The notes below the pieces were generated by a model that worked only from the letters and a program-made list of their open reading frames with translations, was not told the origin of the DNA and made no database searches. DNA of 64,000 bases from contig NZ_CP025249.1 of assembly GCF_009930875.1 (NCBI RefSeq), positions 1,426,001-1,490,000 on the forward strand. Reading direction: 5' to 3'. The position numbers and the translations under genes were made by a program. Positions 28,813 through 38,058 of this stretch are shown here, one piece after another (position 1 is the first letter of the stretch; each line of letters starts with the position of its first letter). The stretch is from Actinomyces sp. 432 (lineage in GTDB: Bacteria; Actinomycetota; Actinomycetes; Actinomycetales; Actinomycetaceae).

Positions 28813-31275
28813 ATGACATCTACCCCGACTGGGCCCTCTGCGCCCTTCGGCACCCCCGATGAGGCCCCCCTGGGCATCGACGACCTGTTCAGCGCGCAGA
28901 TCGGCGGCGCGCCTGTAAGCACATCACCCTCTGACGTCTCCGCCGCACCGAGCCCGGCGAGCCCGGAGGGCGCTGCCTCGGACGAGCATGCGGACACCGT
29001 CGCCGCTCCTGCCGATGCCGACTCCGGCCCCGCCTTCGTTTCGCCCCCGTCGGCGGATTCCTTTGACACTCCGGCGTCCTCCGACTCCCCTGAGGATCCG
29101 GAGGGCCTCGAGGACGAGCACGAGGAGGACGACGTCGACCTGAACCTTCCGGAGAACGACCCCGAGTACCCCGAGACCGACTCGGACCCCGGGCAGGACG
29201 AGTATGACGACCTCGCCGCCGGTGATGCCCCAGAGGACGGGGCCGGCGCCGAAGACGCGGACGTCGAGGAAGATGACGACGCGGCACAGACGCGGGAGGA
29301 TCAGGAGGATACGGAGGCCTCCGCGGAGGCTCCCGCAGAGGTAACCTTCGATGCTCTTGGGCTTCCGGCCGACCTGCTGAAGGCGGTAAAGGACATGGGC
29401 TTCGAGGTTCCGACCCCGATTCAGCGTGAGGCCATCCCCGTACTGCTGTCCGGACGCGACGTCGTGGGCATCGCCCAGACGGGAACAGGCAAGACCGCTG
29501 CCTTCGGACTGCCGCTGCTGGACGCCGTCGACGCCCGCGACGGCGCGGTACAGGCCCTGGTGCTGGCGCCGACTCGTGAGTTGGCGCTGCAGAGCGCCGA
29601 GGCCATCACCGACATGGCGTCCCGCTCACGCGGACTCGACGTCGTCGCCGTATACGGCGGCGCGCCCTACGGGCCGCAGATCGGGGCGCTCAGGGACGGC
29701 GCCCAGGTGGTCGTGGGCACCCCCGGACGCATCATCGACCTGATCGAGAAGGGCGCTCTGAGCCTGGATGAGGTGAAGTACTTCGTCCTGGATGAGGCCG
29801 ACGAGATGCTGCGCATGGGATTCGCCGAGGACGTGGAGACGATCGCCGCCACCATTCCGGCCGAGCGCCGCACCGCCCTGTTCTCCGCCACCATGCCGCC
29901 CGCCATTCAGGAGGTCGCCCGCCAGCACCTGGACAACCCGGTGCGTGTGGAGGTAGCCCGTCAGGCCTCCACCGTGGACACCGTCCACCAGACCTACGCG
30001 GTGGTGCCCTTCCGCCACAAGATCGGGGCGGCCGCGCGCGTGCTGGCGGTTACCGACGCTGAAGCCGCCCTGGTGTTCGTGCGCACCAAGTCCACCGCCG
30101 AGGACGTGGCCATCGAGCTTGCCGGCCGCGGCATTCAGGCGGCCGCGATCTCCGGCGACGTGCCTCAGCGCGAGCGCGAGCGGCTGGTCGAGCGGCTGCG
30201 CGCCGGCACCCTCGACGTACTGGTCGCCACCGACGTTGCCGCCCGCGGCCTGGACGTGGACCGCATCGGCCTGGTTGTCAACTTTGACGTGCCCCGCGAG
30301 GCGGAGGCCTACGTGCACCGCATCGGCCGCACCGGCCGCGCGGGTCGCCACGGCGAGGCCGTCACCTTCCTGACCCCGAAGGAGAAGGGCAAGCTCCGCC
30401 AGATCGAGCGCCTGACCGGCACCCGGCTGGAGGAGGTCACCCTCCCCTCCCCCGCCGACGTTTCGGCGCACCGCGCCGGCAAGCTGCTTGAGCGGGCCGC
30501 AGCCCGGTACGAGCGCGGGCGCCTGGAGATGTACACCGAGCTGGTAGCCGCCAAGAGCGAGGAGCTGGGGGTGGACGCCGACGAGCTCGCCGCTACTTTG
30601 CTGGCGCTGGCGGTTGGTGACGAGGGCCCGCGCCGACGCCGCGATGGGGAGCGGCCGCGGCGCGGCAGCCGTGAGGAGCTCCTGGATGAGGACGGCTCCT
30701 TCGTGTCAGCGTCCTTCGAGGGCGGCCGCGACGACCGTCGCGGGCGCCGCGGAGACCGCATCGACGGCAAGCCGGGTGCCGGTCGCGGCGGGCGTCGACG
30801 TCATGAGGACGGCTCAGGCACCGTGTACCGCATTGAGGTCGGACACCGAGACCGGGTGCTGCCGGGGGCGATCGTCGGCGCCCTGGCCAATGAGGGCTCT
30901 ATCTCCGGGTCGGATATCGGCAAGATCGACATCATGCAGTCCTTCTCCCTGGTGGAGATCCACACGCCGCTGAGCCAGGAGCAGCTGGAGAACATGCGCC
31001 ACGCCACCTTCGCCGGCCGGGAGCTGCGTATTCGTGTGGACGAGGGGCCCGGGCACGGCTGGGATGGTCCGCGGGGTGGTCGCTCCGGTGGCGGGTACCG
31101 GGGCGGACGGAACAATGACCGCGGTTCCGGACGTTATGACCGCGGCGGCTTCAAGCGGCGCTACGACCGTGATGACCGCCGCAACGACAGGAATGACAGG
31201 AGCGGGCGCTGGGACAACCGCGGTTGGGACGGCCGCCGCAAGGGAGGCTTCCGCGGTAATCGCGACGGGCGGTGA
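28813..31275 (+). CDS. DEAD-box ATP-dependent RNA helicase (DeaD/CsdA type)
   Basis: An RNA helicase for ribosome assembly and RNA turnover. The first 170 residues are a strongly acidic, disordered extension (DEHEEDDVDLNLPENDPEY and similar). The helicase core follows: Q motif GFEVPTPIQREAIP, motif I AQTGTGKT, Ia PTRELALQ, II DEAD, III SAT, VI HRIGRTGRAG. Near the end is a DbpA-like RNA-binding fold (VYRIEVGHRDRVLPGAIVGA...). The last 90 residues are an Arg/Gly/Asp-rich tail. The ATG at 28813 is preferred to an in-frame GTG at 28654, whose extra 53 residues look non-coding. Length 820 residues. Confidence 0.95.
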   Translation: MTSTPTGPSAPFGTPDEAPLGIDDLFSAQIGGAPVSTSPSDVSAAPSPASPEGAASDEHADTVAAPADADSGPAFVSPPSADSFDTPASSDSPEDPEGLEDEHEEDDVDLNLPENDPEYPETDSDPGQDEYDDLAAGDAPEDGAGAEDADVEEDDDAAQTREDQEDTEASAEAPAEVTFDALGLPADLLKAVKDMGFEVPTPIQREAIPVLLSGRDVVGIAQTGTGKTAAFGLPLLDAVDARDGAVQALVLAPTRELALQSAEAITDMASRSRGLDVVAVYGGAPYGPQIGALRDGAQVVVGTPGRIIDLIEKGALSLDEVKYFVLDEADEMLRMGFAEDVETIAATIPAERRTALFSATMPPAIQEVARQHLDNPVRVEVARQASTVDTVHQTYAVVPFRHKIGAAARVLAVTDAEAALVFVRTKSTAEDVAIELAGRGIQAAAISGDVPQRERERLVERLRAGTLDVLVATDVAARGLDVDRIGLVVNFDVPREAEAYVHRIGRTGRAGRHGEAVTFLTPKEKGKLRQIERLTGTRLEEVTLPSPADVSAHRAGKLLERAAARYERGRLEMYTELVAAKSEELGVDADELAATLLALAVGDEGPRRRRDGERPRRGSREELLDEDGSFVSASFEGGRDDRRGRRGDRIDGKPGAGRGGRRRHEDGSGTVYRIEVGHRDRVLPGAIVGALANEGSISGSDIGKIDIMQSFSLVEIHTPLSQEQLENMRHATFAGRELRIRVDEGPGHGWDGPRGGRSGGGYRGGRNNDRGSGRYDRGGFKRRYDRDDRRNDRNDRSGRWDNRGWDGRRKGGFRGNRDGR

Positions 31276-31314
31276 CGGTACCGGCTAGGAACCCGGCCGC
31301 AGAGAGGAGAGGGC

Positions 31315-32913
31315 ATGATCCCCGCCGTGTATCTACTGGCCGTGGTGGTCTTCGGATTCACCGCCACCCTGCTGCGGCTACCGCCGCTGGTCGGGTTCTT
31401 GGCCGCCGGATTCGTGCTGGGATCATCGCCGCTGCCGAACCTGGGGTTCGTAGAGGTGCTGGGAGACCTCGGGGTTGCGGTCCTGCTGTTCACCATTGGG
31501 CTCAAGCTTGACCTGCGCGTACTGCGCCGCAGGGAGGTAGCGGGCACGGCACTCATCGTCATGGTGGTGCTGACCGTCCTCGGCACGGCGGTTGTGGCGG
31601 CGATGCTGGCGGCGGGCCTGCAGCTGGGCGCCGCTACACCCACGGGCGTGGCGGCAGTCGGCTTCGCCCTGTCCTTCTCCTCGACGGTGGTGGTTGTCAA
31701 GCTACTCGAGGACCGCGATGATGCCGGCTCCCTGTACGGGCGTATCGCTATCGGTGTGCTCGTGCTGCAGGACATTGCTGCAGTCGCCTACATGACCGCC
31801 GTGTCAGGGCGTACGCCGAGCCCGTGGGCAGCCGCCCTGGTGCTGCTGTGGCCGGCATCCCGACTGTTCGGGAAAGTGCTCGACCGCATTGACCACCGGG
31901 AGATGCGTGCCCTGTTCGGCATGTCTATGGCGCTGCTTCCCGGCTACCTGCTGTTCGATCTGGTTGGCATCGACGGTGATCTGGGCGCCCTCATCATGGG
32001 CGCGCTACTAGCCTCGCACCCGGCCGCGAAGGAGTTGTCCGGCGCCCTGTTCACCATCAAGGAGATCCTGCTGGTGGGGTTCTTCCTCGCCATCGGGCTG
32101 GACGGTATCCCCGAGACCGCGTCCTTCGCCTTCGCGGGCGTGCTGCTACTCCTGCTGCCGGTGCGCTCGCTCGTGTACACCATGGTGGTGCGTACGCTGG
32201 GCATGCGGCGCCGCACCTCGGTGCTCACCGGCCTGGCACTGACGGCATACAGCGAGTTCGCGCTGATAGTGGTGGGCACGGCCTCCGAGCACGGGTTGCT
32301 GGGCCGGGAGTGGCCCGCCGCGGTCTCCTTGGCGCTAGCGCTGTCCTTCGTGGTGTCCGCCACGGTCAACCACAAGCCAGTCGCACTGGTGCAGTGGATG
32401 TCCGCGCTCCTGCCCCACCGGCCGGTAGCCGCACTGCACCCGGACGAGCAGCCCCTGCCGCTGGATGGCGTCAGCACGGTCGTGTTCGGCATGGGGCGCG
32501 CCGGACGCTCCACCTACACCCGGCTGTACGCCGACGGGCATAGCGGCGTGCTCGGTATCGACAATGACGCCACCAAGGTGGAGGAGCTGACGCGTCAGGG
32601 ATTCAACGTCATTGAGGCCGACGCCACCGACCGGCAGTTCTGGGAGCGGCTGGGAGCCGTGCAGGTCTCCACGGTGGTGTTGGCCATGTCCTCGCCGGGT
32701 GCGAATGTGCACGTGCTGGAATGGCTGGACCGCACAAGGTTCGCCGGCCGGGTCCTGGCGATCGCCCGCTACGACGATGAGGCCGCCACCATGCGGGACG
32801 CGGGCGTCGACGTGGTTATCAACCTGTACGAGGGCGCCGGTGAGGCGCTTGCCCGTGCGGCTGAGTCACTGGGGACCGATGCGCCCGCATCAGCGGACGC
32901 CGACGGCTCCTGA
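31315..32913 (+). CDS. CPA2 cation/proton antiporter with TrkA-N domain
   Basis: A 532-residue protein of the KefB/KefC type. About twelve helices (residues 1-385) include the signatures GDLGVAVLLFTIGLKLDL, FALSFSSTVVVVKLLED and GDLGALIMGALLAS. A cytoplasmic NAD-binding TrkA-N domain starts with VVFGMGRAGRS at about 395 and has the acidic strand end GIDNDATK. It probably exchanges potassium or sodium for protons under nucleotide control. A strong ribosome site (AGAGGAGAGGG) precedes the ATG by 1-2 nt more than usual. It is 39 bp behind the helicase gene and converges on the GTPase gene. Confidence 0.9.
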   Translation: MIPAVYLLAVVVFGFTATLLRLPPLVGFLAAGFVLGSSPLPNLGFVEVLGDLGVAVLLFTIGLKLDLRVLRRREVAGTALIVMVVLTVLGTAVVAAMLAAGLQLGAATPTGVAAVGFALSFSSTVVVVKLLEDRDDAGSLYGRIAIGVLVLQDIAAVAYMTAVSGRTPSPWAAALVLLWPASRLFGKVLDRIDHREMRALFGMSMALLPGYLLFDLVGIDGDLGALIMGALLASHPAAKELSGALFTIKEILLVGFFLAIGLDGIPETASFAFAGVLLLLLPVRSLVYTMVVRTLGMRRRTSVLTGLALTAYSEFALIVVGTASEHGLLGREWPAAVSLALALSFVVSATVNHKPVALVQWMSALLPHRPVAALHPDEQPLPLDGVSTVVFGMGRAGRSTYTRLYADGHSGVLGIDNDATKVEELTRQGFNVIEADATDRQFWERLGAVQVSTVVLAMSSPGANVHVLEWLDRTRFAGRVLAIARYDDEAATMRDAGVDVVINLYEGAGEALARAAESLGTDAPASADADGS

Positions 32914-32924
32914 GCCCGGGCTCA
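32911..32924. repeat. 14-bp palindrome holding both stop codons of convergent genes
   Basis: TGAGCCCGGGCTCA is a perfect palindrome. Its first three bases are the antiporter stop and its last three, read on the minus strand, are the stop of the GTPase gene. No separate terminator is visible at this junction, so transcripts probably overlap. Confidence 0.7.
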
Positions 32925-34625
32925 ACGCGACGGCGGGCACAGAGTGTCCAGCAGGCCGCTCACCTCGGCGTAGCGGGCGAGCTCCTGCTCCAGGGGCGTC
33001 TCCACACTAGTGCTTACCACCTCGGCCACCGCCCGCTGCAGCCGTTCACGCGCACGCGCGCGACGACGGGCGGCGCCGACGCGCGCCAGGGCTGTTCCTG
33101 CCGCCGCCAGCGCCAGGCCTCCCAGCAAACCAGCCAGTAGCAGGATCGTCGGCCAGGGCACGTGTCCCCAGCGGGGCGGATCCACTGGCAGCAGCAGGTA
33201 GCGATCCATCAGGTACAGGACCGCCAGCCAGGCCCCACCGACCAGTGCCATCAGCGTGGTAAGCACCTGCGCGGCATTCGCCACCGCCCACCAGCGCGGA
33301 GAAGCCGCCTGCTCCAGGTCCGTGCGGGCCACGGCGGCGTCGAGCTGATCGTAGAGCTGCTTCGCGCCCTCACACAGGCGCGCTGTGGCCTGTTCCCGCG
33401 CGGCATCCGGCAGCTGGCGGGTCCGCGAGGCGGCGTAGGCCTCGGTGGCTACGCGCATGGCCGCGTCGGCGGCCACGTCCGGCGCTGGCAATGAGGTGCG
33501 CGCAACCACCGGCGTGGGGCCGTCAGGCGCAGGTCGGTGCCCGCGGACATCGGCCCCCAGGTGCATGGCGCGCAACGGATCACGGCGCAGCCGGGACACC
33601 CAGCGCGCAGGCAGCCAGCCGACGCGGCGGGCTGCCCCCAGCCGCATAGAGGCTCCGACGGCGTCGGCTATACGCTCCACGCCAATGGCGCGGCCGGCGG
33701 CCTGCACAACCGCCTCAAGGGAGGTATCCGCGGAAGGTCCGGGCGCATCCACCCCCTCCTGGGGGATTCGTTCCCGCACCAGCGCGGCCCAGGCCCTGGC
33801 GTCGGCGCACAGACGCGTGTGAGTCACGTCCTCGGCGTCGGCCACTGCACGGATGCGGGCACGCAGCTCCGGTACACCCTGCCCGGTGCGGGCACTGACC
33901 TGAATCACGTCCACACCCGCCATGCCCTCGGCGGCAAGCAGCCGGGTCAGGTCTTGCGTCGCCGCCTCACGGTCACGGTCGCTGAGCCGGTCCACCTGGT
34001 TGAGGGCGACGACGGAAACGGCCGCGTGCTCCGCCATCGGCTCGATGAAGTCGTGATGAATCACGGCATCCGCGTACTTCTCCGGGTCCAGGACCCACAC
34101 GAGGACGTCGACCAGCCCGGCGAGCCGCTCGGCTACGGCGCGATGCCGCGTGACATCGGAGTCGACATCGGGCAGGTCCAGCAGGACGGTGCTTGGTCCG
34201 ACCCCAACGGCTGACGGGCCCCAGGAGGGAGTCTCGGGTATCCGGACGCGCTCGTGGACTCCGAGCCAGTCCAGGAGCCTGCCGACGGCGCTGTCTACCG
34301 CGGGTGGTGGCGCGGTAGGCAGCGCGGCAATCGGCTGGGTCGACGTCGGCCGGGTAACCGCGACCGGCGCCAGCTCGGCCCCACAGATCGCGTTGAAGAG
34401 GCTGGACTTGCCTGAGCCCGTTGCCCCTAGCAGCGCAACCACTCCGACGCCCGGGGCGATGAGGCGGCGCTGGCCGGCCCGCTCCACCAGGGCGCGCCCG
34501 GTATCGATCAGGTCTGCTGGCACGAGGCCCTCACCGACCTCAACCAGGCGGGCAAGCACCCCCAGGGGGTCCGCGGTCGAGATGGGGTCCGGCATAGGTG
34601 GCAGGCGCCGGTGGCTCCGGTTCAC
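32922..34625 (-). CDS. Dynamin-like membrane GTPase, second of a pair
   Basis: The GTPase domain occupies about residues 50-260: G1 GATGSGKSSL, G2-like threonines in RPTSTQP, G3 DLPDVDSD, G4 NQVD, and the SAR motif near 245 (QVSARTG). A helical region follows and then two hydrophobic helices (about 430-455 and 465-490), the usual layout of bacterial dynamin-like or YfjP-type GTPases that remodel membranes. Its ATG overlaps the stop of the partner GTPase by 4 bp. Two such genes side by side is the rule for bacterial dynamin-like proteins and suggests a hetero-oligomer. Length 567 residues. Confidence 0.82.
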   Translation of the reverse strand: MNRSHRRLPPMPDPISTADPLGVLARLVEVGEGLVPADLIDTGRALVERAGQRRLIAPGVGVVALLGATGSGKSSLFNAICGAELAPVAVTRPTSTQPIAALPTAPPPAVDSAVGRLLDWLGVHERVRIPETPSWGPSAVGVGPSTVLLDLPDVDSDVTRHRAVAERLAGLVDVLVWVLDPEKYADAVIHHDFIEPMAEHAAVSVVALNQVDRLSDRDREAATQDLTRLLAAEGMAGVDVIQVSARTGQGVPELRARIRAVADAEDVTHTRLCADARAWAALVRERIPQEGVDAPGPSADTSLEAVVQAAGRAIGVERIADAVGASMRLGAARRVGWLPARWVSRLRRDPLRAMHLGADVRGHRPAPDGPTPVVARTSLPAPDVAADAAMRVATEAYAASRTRQLPDAAREQATARLCEGAKQLYDQLDAAVARTDLEQAASPRWWAVANAAQVLTTLMALVGGAWLAVLYLMDRYLLLPVDPPRWGHVPWPTILLLAGLLGGLALAAAGTALARVGAARRRARARERLQRAVAEVVSTSVETPLEQELARYAEVSGLLDTLCPPSR

Positions 34626-36390
34626 GCTCCACCCCCGGTCAGATACTCCACTGCCACGGCGGTCTCCCGCATGCGCGCCTGCAGCTGCTCGGAAGGTGGA
34701 GACGGGTCTGGAAGGGCGCGCGTGAAGACTGACTGCTGCTCGTTGAGGAAGACCGCTACCCGTTCGTCGAGGGCCAGGCGCGAGCGCCTGGCGAGGTCAC
34801 GCATTGCCTGGTCGCCGAACACCGCCTCCAGCACGCGCTGCGCTACCAGGGCGGTGCCGCCAGCAATGCCCACCTCCACCCCGGTAAGGCCACCGGTGTG
34901 GGCGAATACGACGACCATGAGCGCGACACCGATCCCGTTGACCCCCAGGGACAGCAGGCGGGCGGTCAGGTGCTTATCCGCCCCCTCGGCGCGCACCAGG
35001 TCCAGCACGTCGCCCTGCCAGTCGCGCACGAGCTGCTCGGCGCGCCGAGCCTGCTGCGTCGGCGGCGGCAGCGCGGACAGTGCGGCTGACAACGGGTACG
35101 GGGCGGACCCCGCACGCCTCCAGGCCCGCTCAGTCTCCAGGCGGGCCTGCTGCACCTGGCTGAGTAGTAGTGAGGCCAGGGAGGACTCGATGGCCTCCTC
35201 AACACGCTCGGCAGGTGCGGGACGCCCCAGCACCGCGGCGGTGACGCGGTCACGCAGGCGGCTGACCTGCGACTGCAGTCCCCGCAGGAGCTCGCCGGTG
35301 CCGATCAGTTCCTGCCACCGGGCCAGGACCTCACCGCGCAGCAGTGAGCCGTCCTGCGTGGCGGCGGTGATCCGGTCACGGGCCTCCGCGTGGCACGCTG
35401 CGGCTGTGTCCGCCAAGCGCGTGCGCTCAGTCTCCTGCGCCCGCACCGCCTCCAGGACGGTGGCGGCGTCCTGTAGGGCGCGGGCCAGCGCTCCGGTGAG
35501 GGTGCGCCGGGCTACTTGACGTCGCACGGCGGCATCTGCCGCAAGCGTGCCGAGCCAGTGCCTGAGCGGTGCGACACTCGCGTCGGGCAGGAAACCGTCT
35601 GGATCCAGCGCGGTCTCCGGGATTACGAACACCGGCGAGGAGGACAGCCCGGCCGCCTGCAGGCGACGGCGCAAGTCCTCGCTGACGGCTTGAGCCGCCC
35701 CTTCGGGGACACGGTCCAGGACCACCGCGGTGACCACATCGCGGGCCGCTGCGGCATGCAGGTGCGCCCAGGCGACGGCGTCGGCGTAGCGGGAGGCTGT
35801 GGTGACGAAGATCCATAGGTCGGCGGCAGCCAGGAGCGTGGCAGCCAACTCCCGATTGTCGCTGACCACGGAGTCCACGTCAGGTGCGTCCAGGAGCGCC
35901 AGCCCCTGCGGAAGCGCGGAGCAGGACCGGATCTCAACCTCCCGGGGCGTGCGTGCACCCGCGGGCGTCGGGGCGAGCCCTCGGTGACGCGCACGTGCGC
36001 CAGCGAGCCAAGCACCCGGTCGCCGTCGAACCAGGCGCCGTCACCGGTGGCGTGCAGCAGCAGGGGGCGCCGCGTTGTTGGCCGAACCGCCGAGGAGACG
36101 GCCACGTGCCGCCGCACGAGGGAGGACACGAGCACGGACTTGCCCGCTCCGGTTGAGCCTCCGACCACCGCAAGCAGAGGCGCGTCCATCGCGTTGACGC
36201 GGGGCAGCACGTAGTCGCCCAGCTGGTCGCCCACGATTCTGGCGGTGCGCTCGGCCGCGGCTGTATCCGGCAGCGCGTACGGCAGGGACAGCGCCGCCAG
36301 GTCCCCCTGGAGGCGGCGCAGGGCAGTCTCGGCGCCGGCACCGTCCACGTCACGCCCAGGCGCCTGCGCTGCTCCCGCGTCAGCGCTCAT
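34622..36390 (-). pseudogene. Dynamin-like GTPase, first of a pair, broken by one frameshift (probable sequence error)
   Basis: The 5' frame (from 36390) contains G1 GGSTGAGKSVLVSSL. The remaining protein, with G3 DAPDVDS, a G4-like VVLDRVP, a long helical stalk rich in Arg/Gln, and membrane helices near residues 470-520, is read in the next frame to 34622. The change lies in the G run 35970-35973 (CCCC on the coding strand). One extra C gives SPPTPAGARTPREVEI and a continuous 589-residue protein. It starts 3 bp after hisS, so hisS and both GTPases form one operon. Confidence 0.85.
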
Positions 36391-36393
36391 GGC

Positions 36394-37818
36394 TCAGCTC
36401 CGCTCCCCCGCACGGCCGGCGGCATCGTCGGCTGCGTGCAGCCTGGGAGCGAGGTCCGCCTGATCGGCGGGCCACCAGGTGGCTGGCTCCGCCTGTACCT
36501 GCTCACCGGTGCGGATGTCCTTGACCGAGCCGGGCTCGCCGTCGGCGCCCGGGAACCACACGAAGGGAATACCGCGCTTGTCCGCGAAGCGGATCTGCTT
36601 GCCGTACTTCGCCGCCGTCGGGGACACATCCGCGGCAATGCCCCGGGCACGCAACTGGTCGGCGACGGCGTCGGAGGCAGACCGGTGCGCCTCATCGGTG
36701 ACCGCGACCAGTACGGCCGTCGGCACGGCGCGCGTCACGTCCAGCATGCCGGCGCCAATTACGCGCGCGAGCAGGCGGGAGACGCCGATCGAGATGCCCA
36801 CTCCGGGGAAGGTGCGCTTGCCGTCGGATGCCAGGGAGTCGTAGCGGCCGCCGGAGCACACCGAGCCCAGGTCCTCGTGGCCGGCCATGAAGGACTCGTA
36901 GACGGTGCCCGTGTAGTAGTCCAACCCGCGGGCGATCTTGAGGTCGGCGACGATGGCGCCGGGGCGGCGGTGCGCGGCGGAGCGCAGCAGCTCGGCCAGC
37001 TCGTCCAAGCCCTGGACCAGCAACTCGCTGGGGTCGGCGCCGTTGAGCGCGGCCAGGACATCTGCGCGCAGCTGCTCGGCGTCAGCGCCGGTGATCCGCG
37101 CCAGCCGCAGGGCCGCGTCCGCCTGCTCCTCCGTGATGCCGACGCCGTCAACCAGCTCGGTGGCCACCCGGCCGGCCCCGATCTTGTCTAGCTTGTCGAC
37201 CACGCGCAGCACCTCCGCCAGCTTCTCCTCGCCGACGCCGACCGACTGGTAGAAGCCCTGGGCGACCTTCCGATTGGACACGTGGATGGTGACGGCCGGG
37301 ATCGGCAGTGCGGAGAGAGCCTCGTGCATGACCAGTGGCATCTCCACGTCGTGGAACAGCGGCAGGCTGCCATCACCGACCACGTCGATATCCGCCTGGA
37401 CGAACTCGCGGAAGCGGCCCTCCTGCGGGCGCTCGCCGCGCCAGACCTTCTGGATCTGGTAGCGCTTGAACGGGAAGTGCAGGGTGCCCGCATTGTCCAG
37501 CACGTAGCGGGCGAAGGGGACGGTCAGGTCGAAGTGGAGGCCGAGCTGCTTGCTCGGGTCCGTCTCCTCCGCCTCGCCGGGATCAGCCTGCAAGCGTGAG
37601 AGCAGGTAGACCTCCTTACTGGTCTCACCCTTGCGAGTCAGCTCTGACAGCGGCTCGACGGCCCGGGTCTCGATCCCGCTGAATCCGTGCAGTTCGAAGG
37701 TACGGCGCAGGGTGTCGAGGAACTGCTGCTCGACGATGCGGGCGGCGGGAAGCCACTCGGGGAAGCCTGAGAGAGACGATTGCGCCTGTCGGACCTGTGC
37801 TGGAGCCATGGGCCGCAT
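36394..37818 (-). CDS. hisS: Histidine--tRNA ligase
   Basis: A class II synthetase of 474 residues. It shows motif 1 region EQQFLDTLRRTFELHGF, motif 2 YQIQKVWRGERPQEGRFREFVQADIDV, the histidine signature GLDYYTGTVYE, and motif 3 region PGVGISIGVSRL, ending in the anticodon-binding domain. The group carries a small insertion around 215-240, typical of the actinobacterial long form. The start at 37818 is followed by a second ATG at 37809; neither has a strong ribosome site. Upstream lies a conspicuous inverted repeat (37918-37962). Confidence 0.95.
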   Translation of the reverse strand: MRPMAPAQVRQAQSSLSGFPEWLPAARIVEQQFLDTLRRTFELHGFSGIETRAVEPLSELTRKGETSKEVYLLSRLQADPGEAEETDPSKQLGLHFDLTVPFARYVLDNAGTLHFPFKRYQIQKVWRGERPQEGRFREFVQADIDVVGDGSLPLFHDVEMPLVMHEALSALPIPAVTIHVSNRKVAQGFYQSVGVGEEKLAEVLRVVDKLDKIGAGRVATELVDGVGITEEQADAALRLARITGADAEQLRADVLAALNGADPSELLVQGLDELAELLRSAAHRRPGAIVADLKIARGLDYYTGTVYESFMAGHEDLGSVCSGGRYDSLASDGKRTFPGVGISIGVSRLLARVIGAGMLDVTRAVPTAVLVAVTDEAHRSASDAVADQLRARGIAADVSPTAAKYGKQIRFADKRGIPFVWFPGADGEPGSVKDIRTGEQVQAEPATWWPADQADLAPRLHAADDAAGRAGERS

Positions 37819-37917
37819 TGTGTCATGCCGTCTTGCCGAACCATGACACCGCCGGCAACAACCGACGCCAGGCGCACGCGTACAGGCTCTGTTGCCTCGT
37901 TGCCTCTGTTGCGAACT

Positions 37918-37962
37918 TTTGCACCCTGGTGAACGCCTATATGCCGCACACCAGGGTGCAAA
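37918..37962. repeat. 14-bp perfect inverted repeat upstream of hisS
   Basis: TTTGCACCCTGGTG (37918-37931) and its exact complement (37949-37962) flank a 17-nt loop. There is no T-tract in either direction, so a classic terminator is unlikely. It lies 100 bp in front of hisS and could be an operator, an RNA leader hairpin, or a mobile palindromic repeat. Confidence 0.6.
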
Positions 37963-37983
37963 CGGTCGTAGTAGAGGCGAGTG

Positions 37984-38058
37984 CCGGCGCTCACGCGCCG
38001 GTCTCGCCGTGTCTTGCGCCGTGCCCGCCCCGACCGGCGCTCACGCGCCGGTCTCGCC
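37984..38058. repeat. 25-bp direct repeat, duplicated 3' end of the MBL gene
   Basis: The 25 bases at 37984-38008 recur at 38034-38058. The second copy includes the last codons and stop of the MBL gene. Each copy holds the hairpin CCGGCGC-TCAC-GCGCCGG (7-bp stem, 4-nt loop), so the gene ends in two identical hairpins 50 bp apart, which may act as terminators. Confidence 0.7.

Noticed and set aside
37918..37962. Intrinsic terminator for the MBL gene
   Set aside because: The stem is good but no T-tract follows on either strand, so it is listed only as an inverted repeat.
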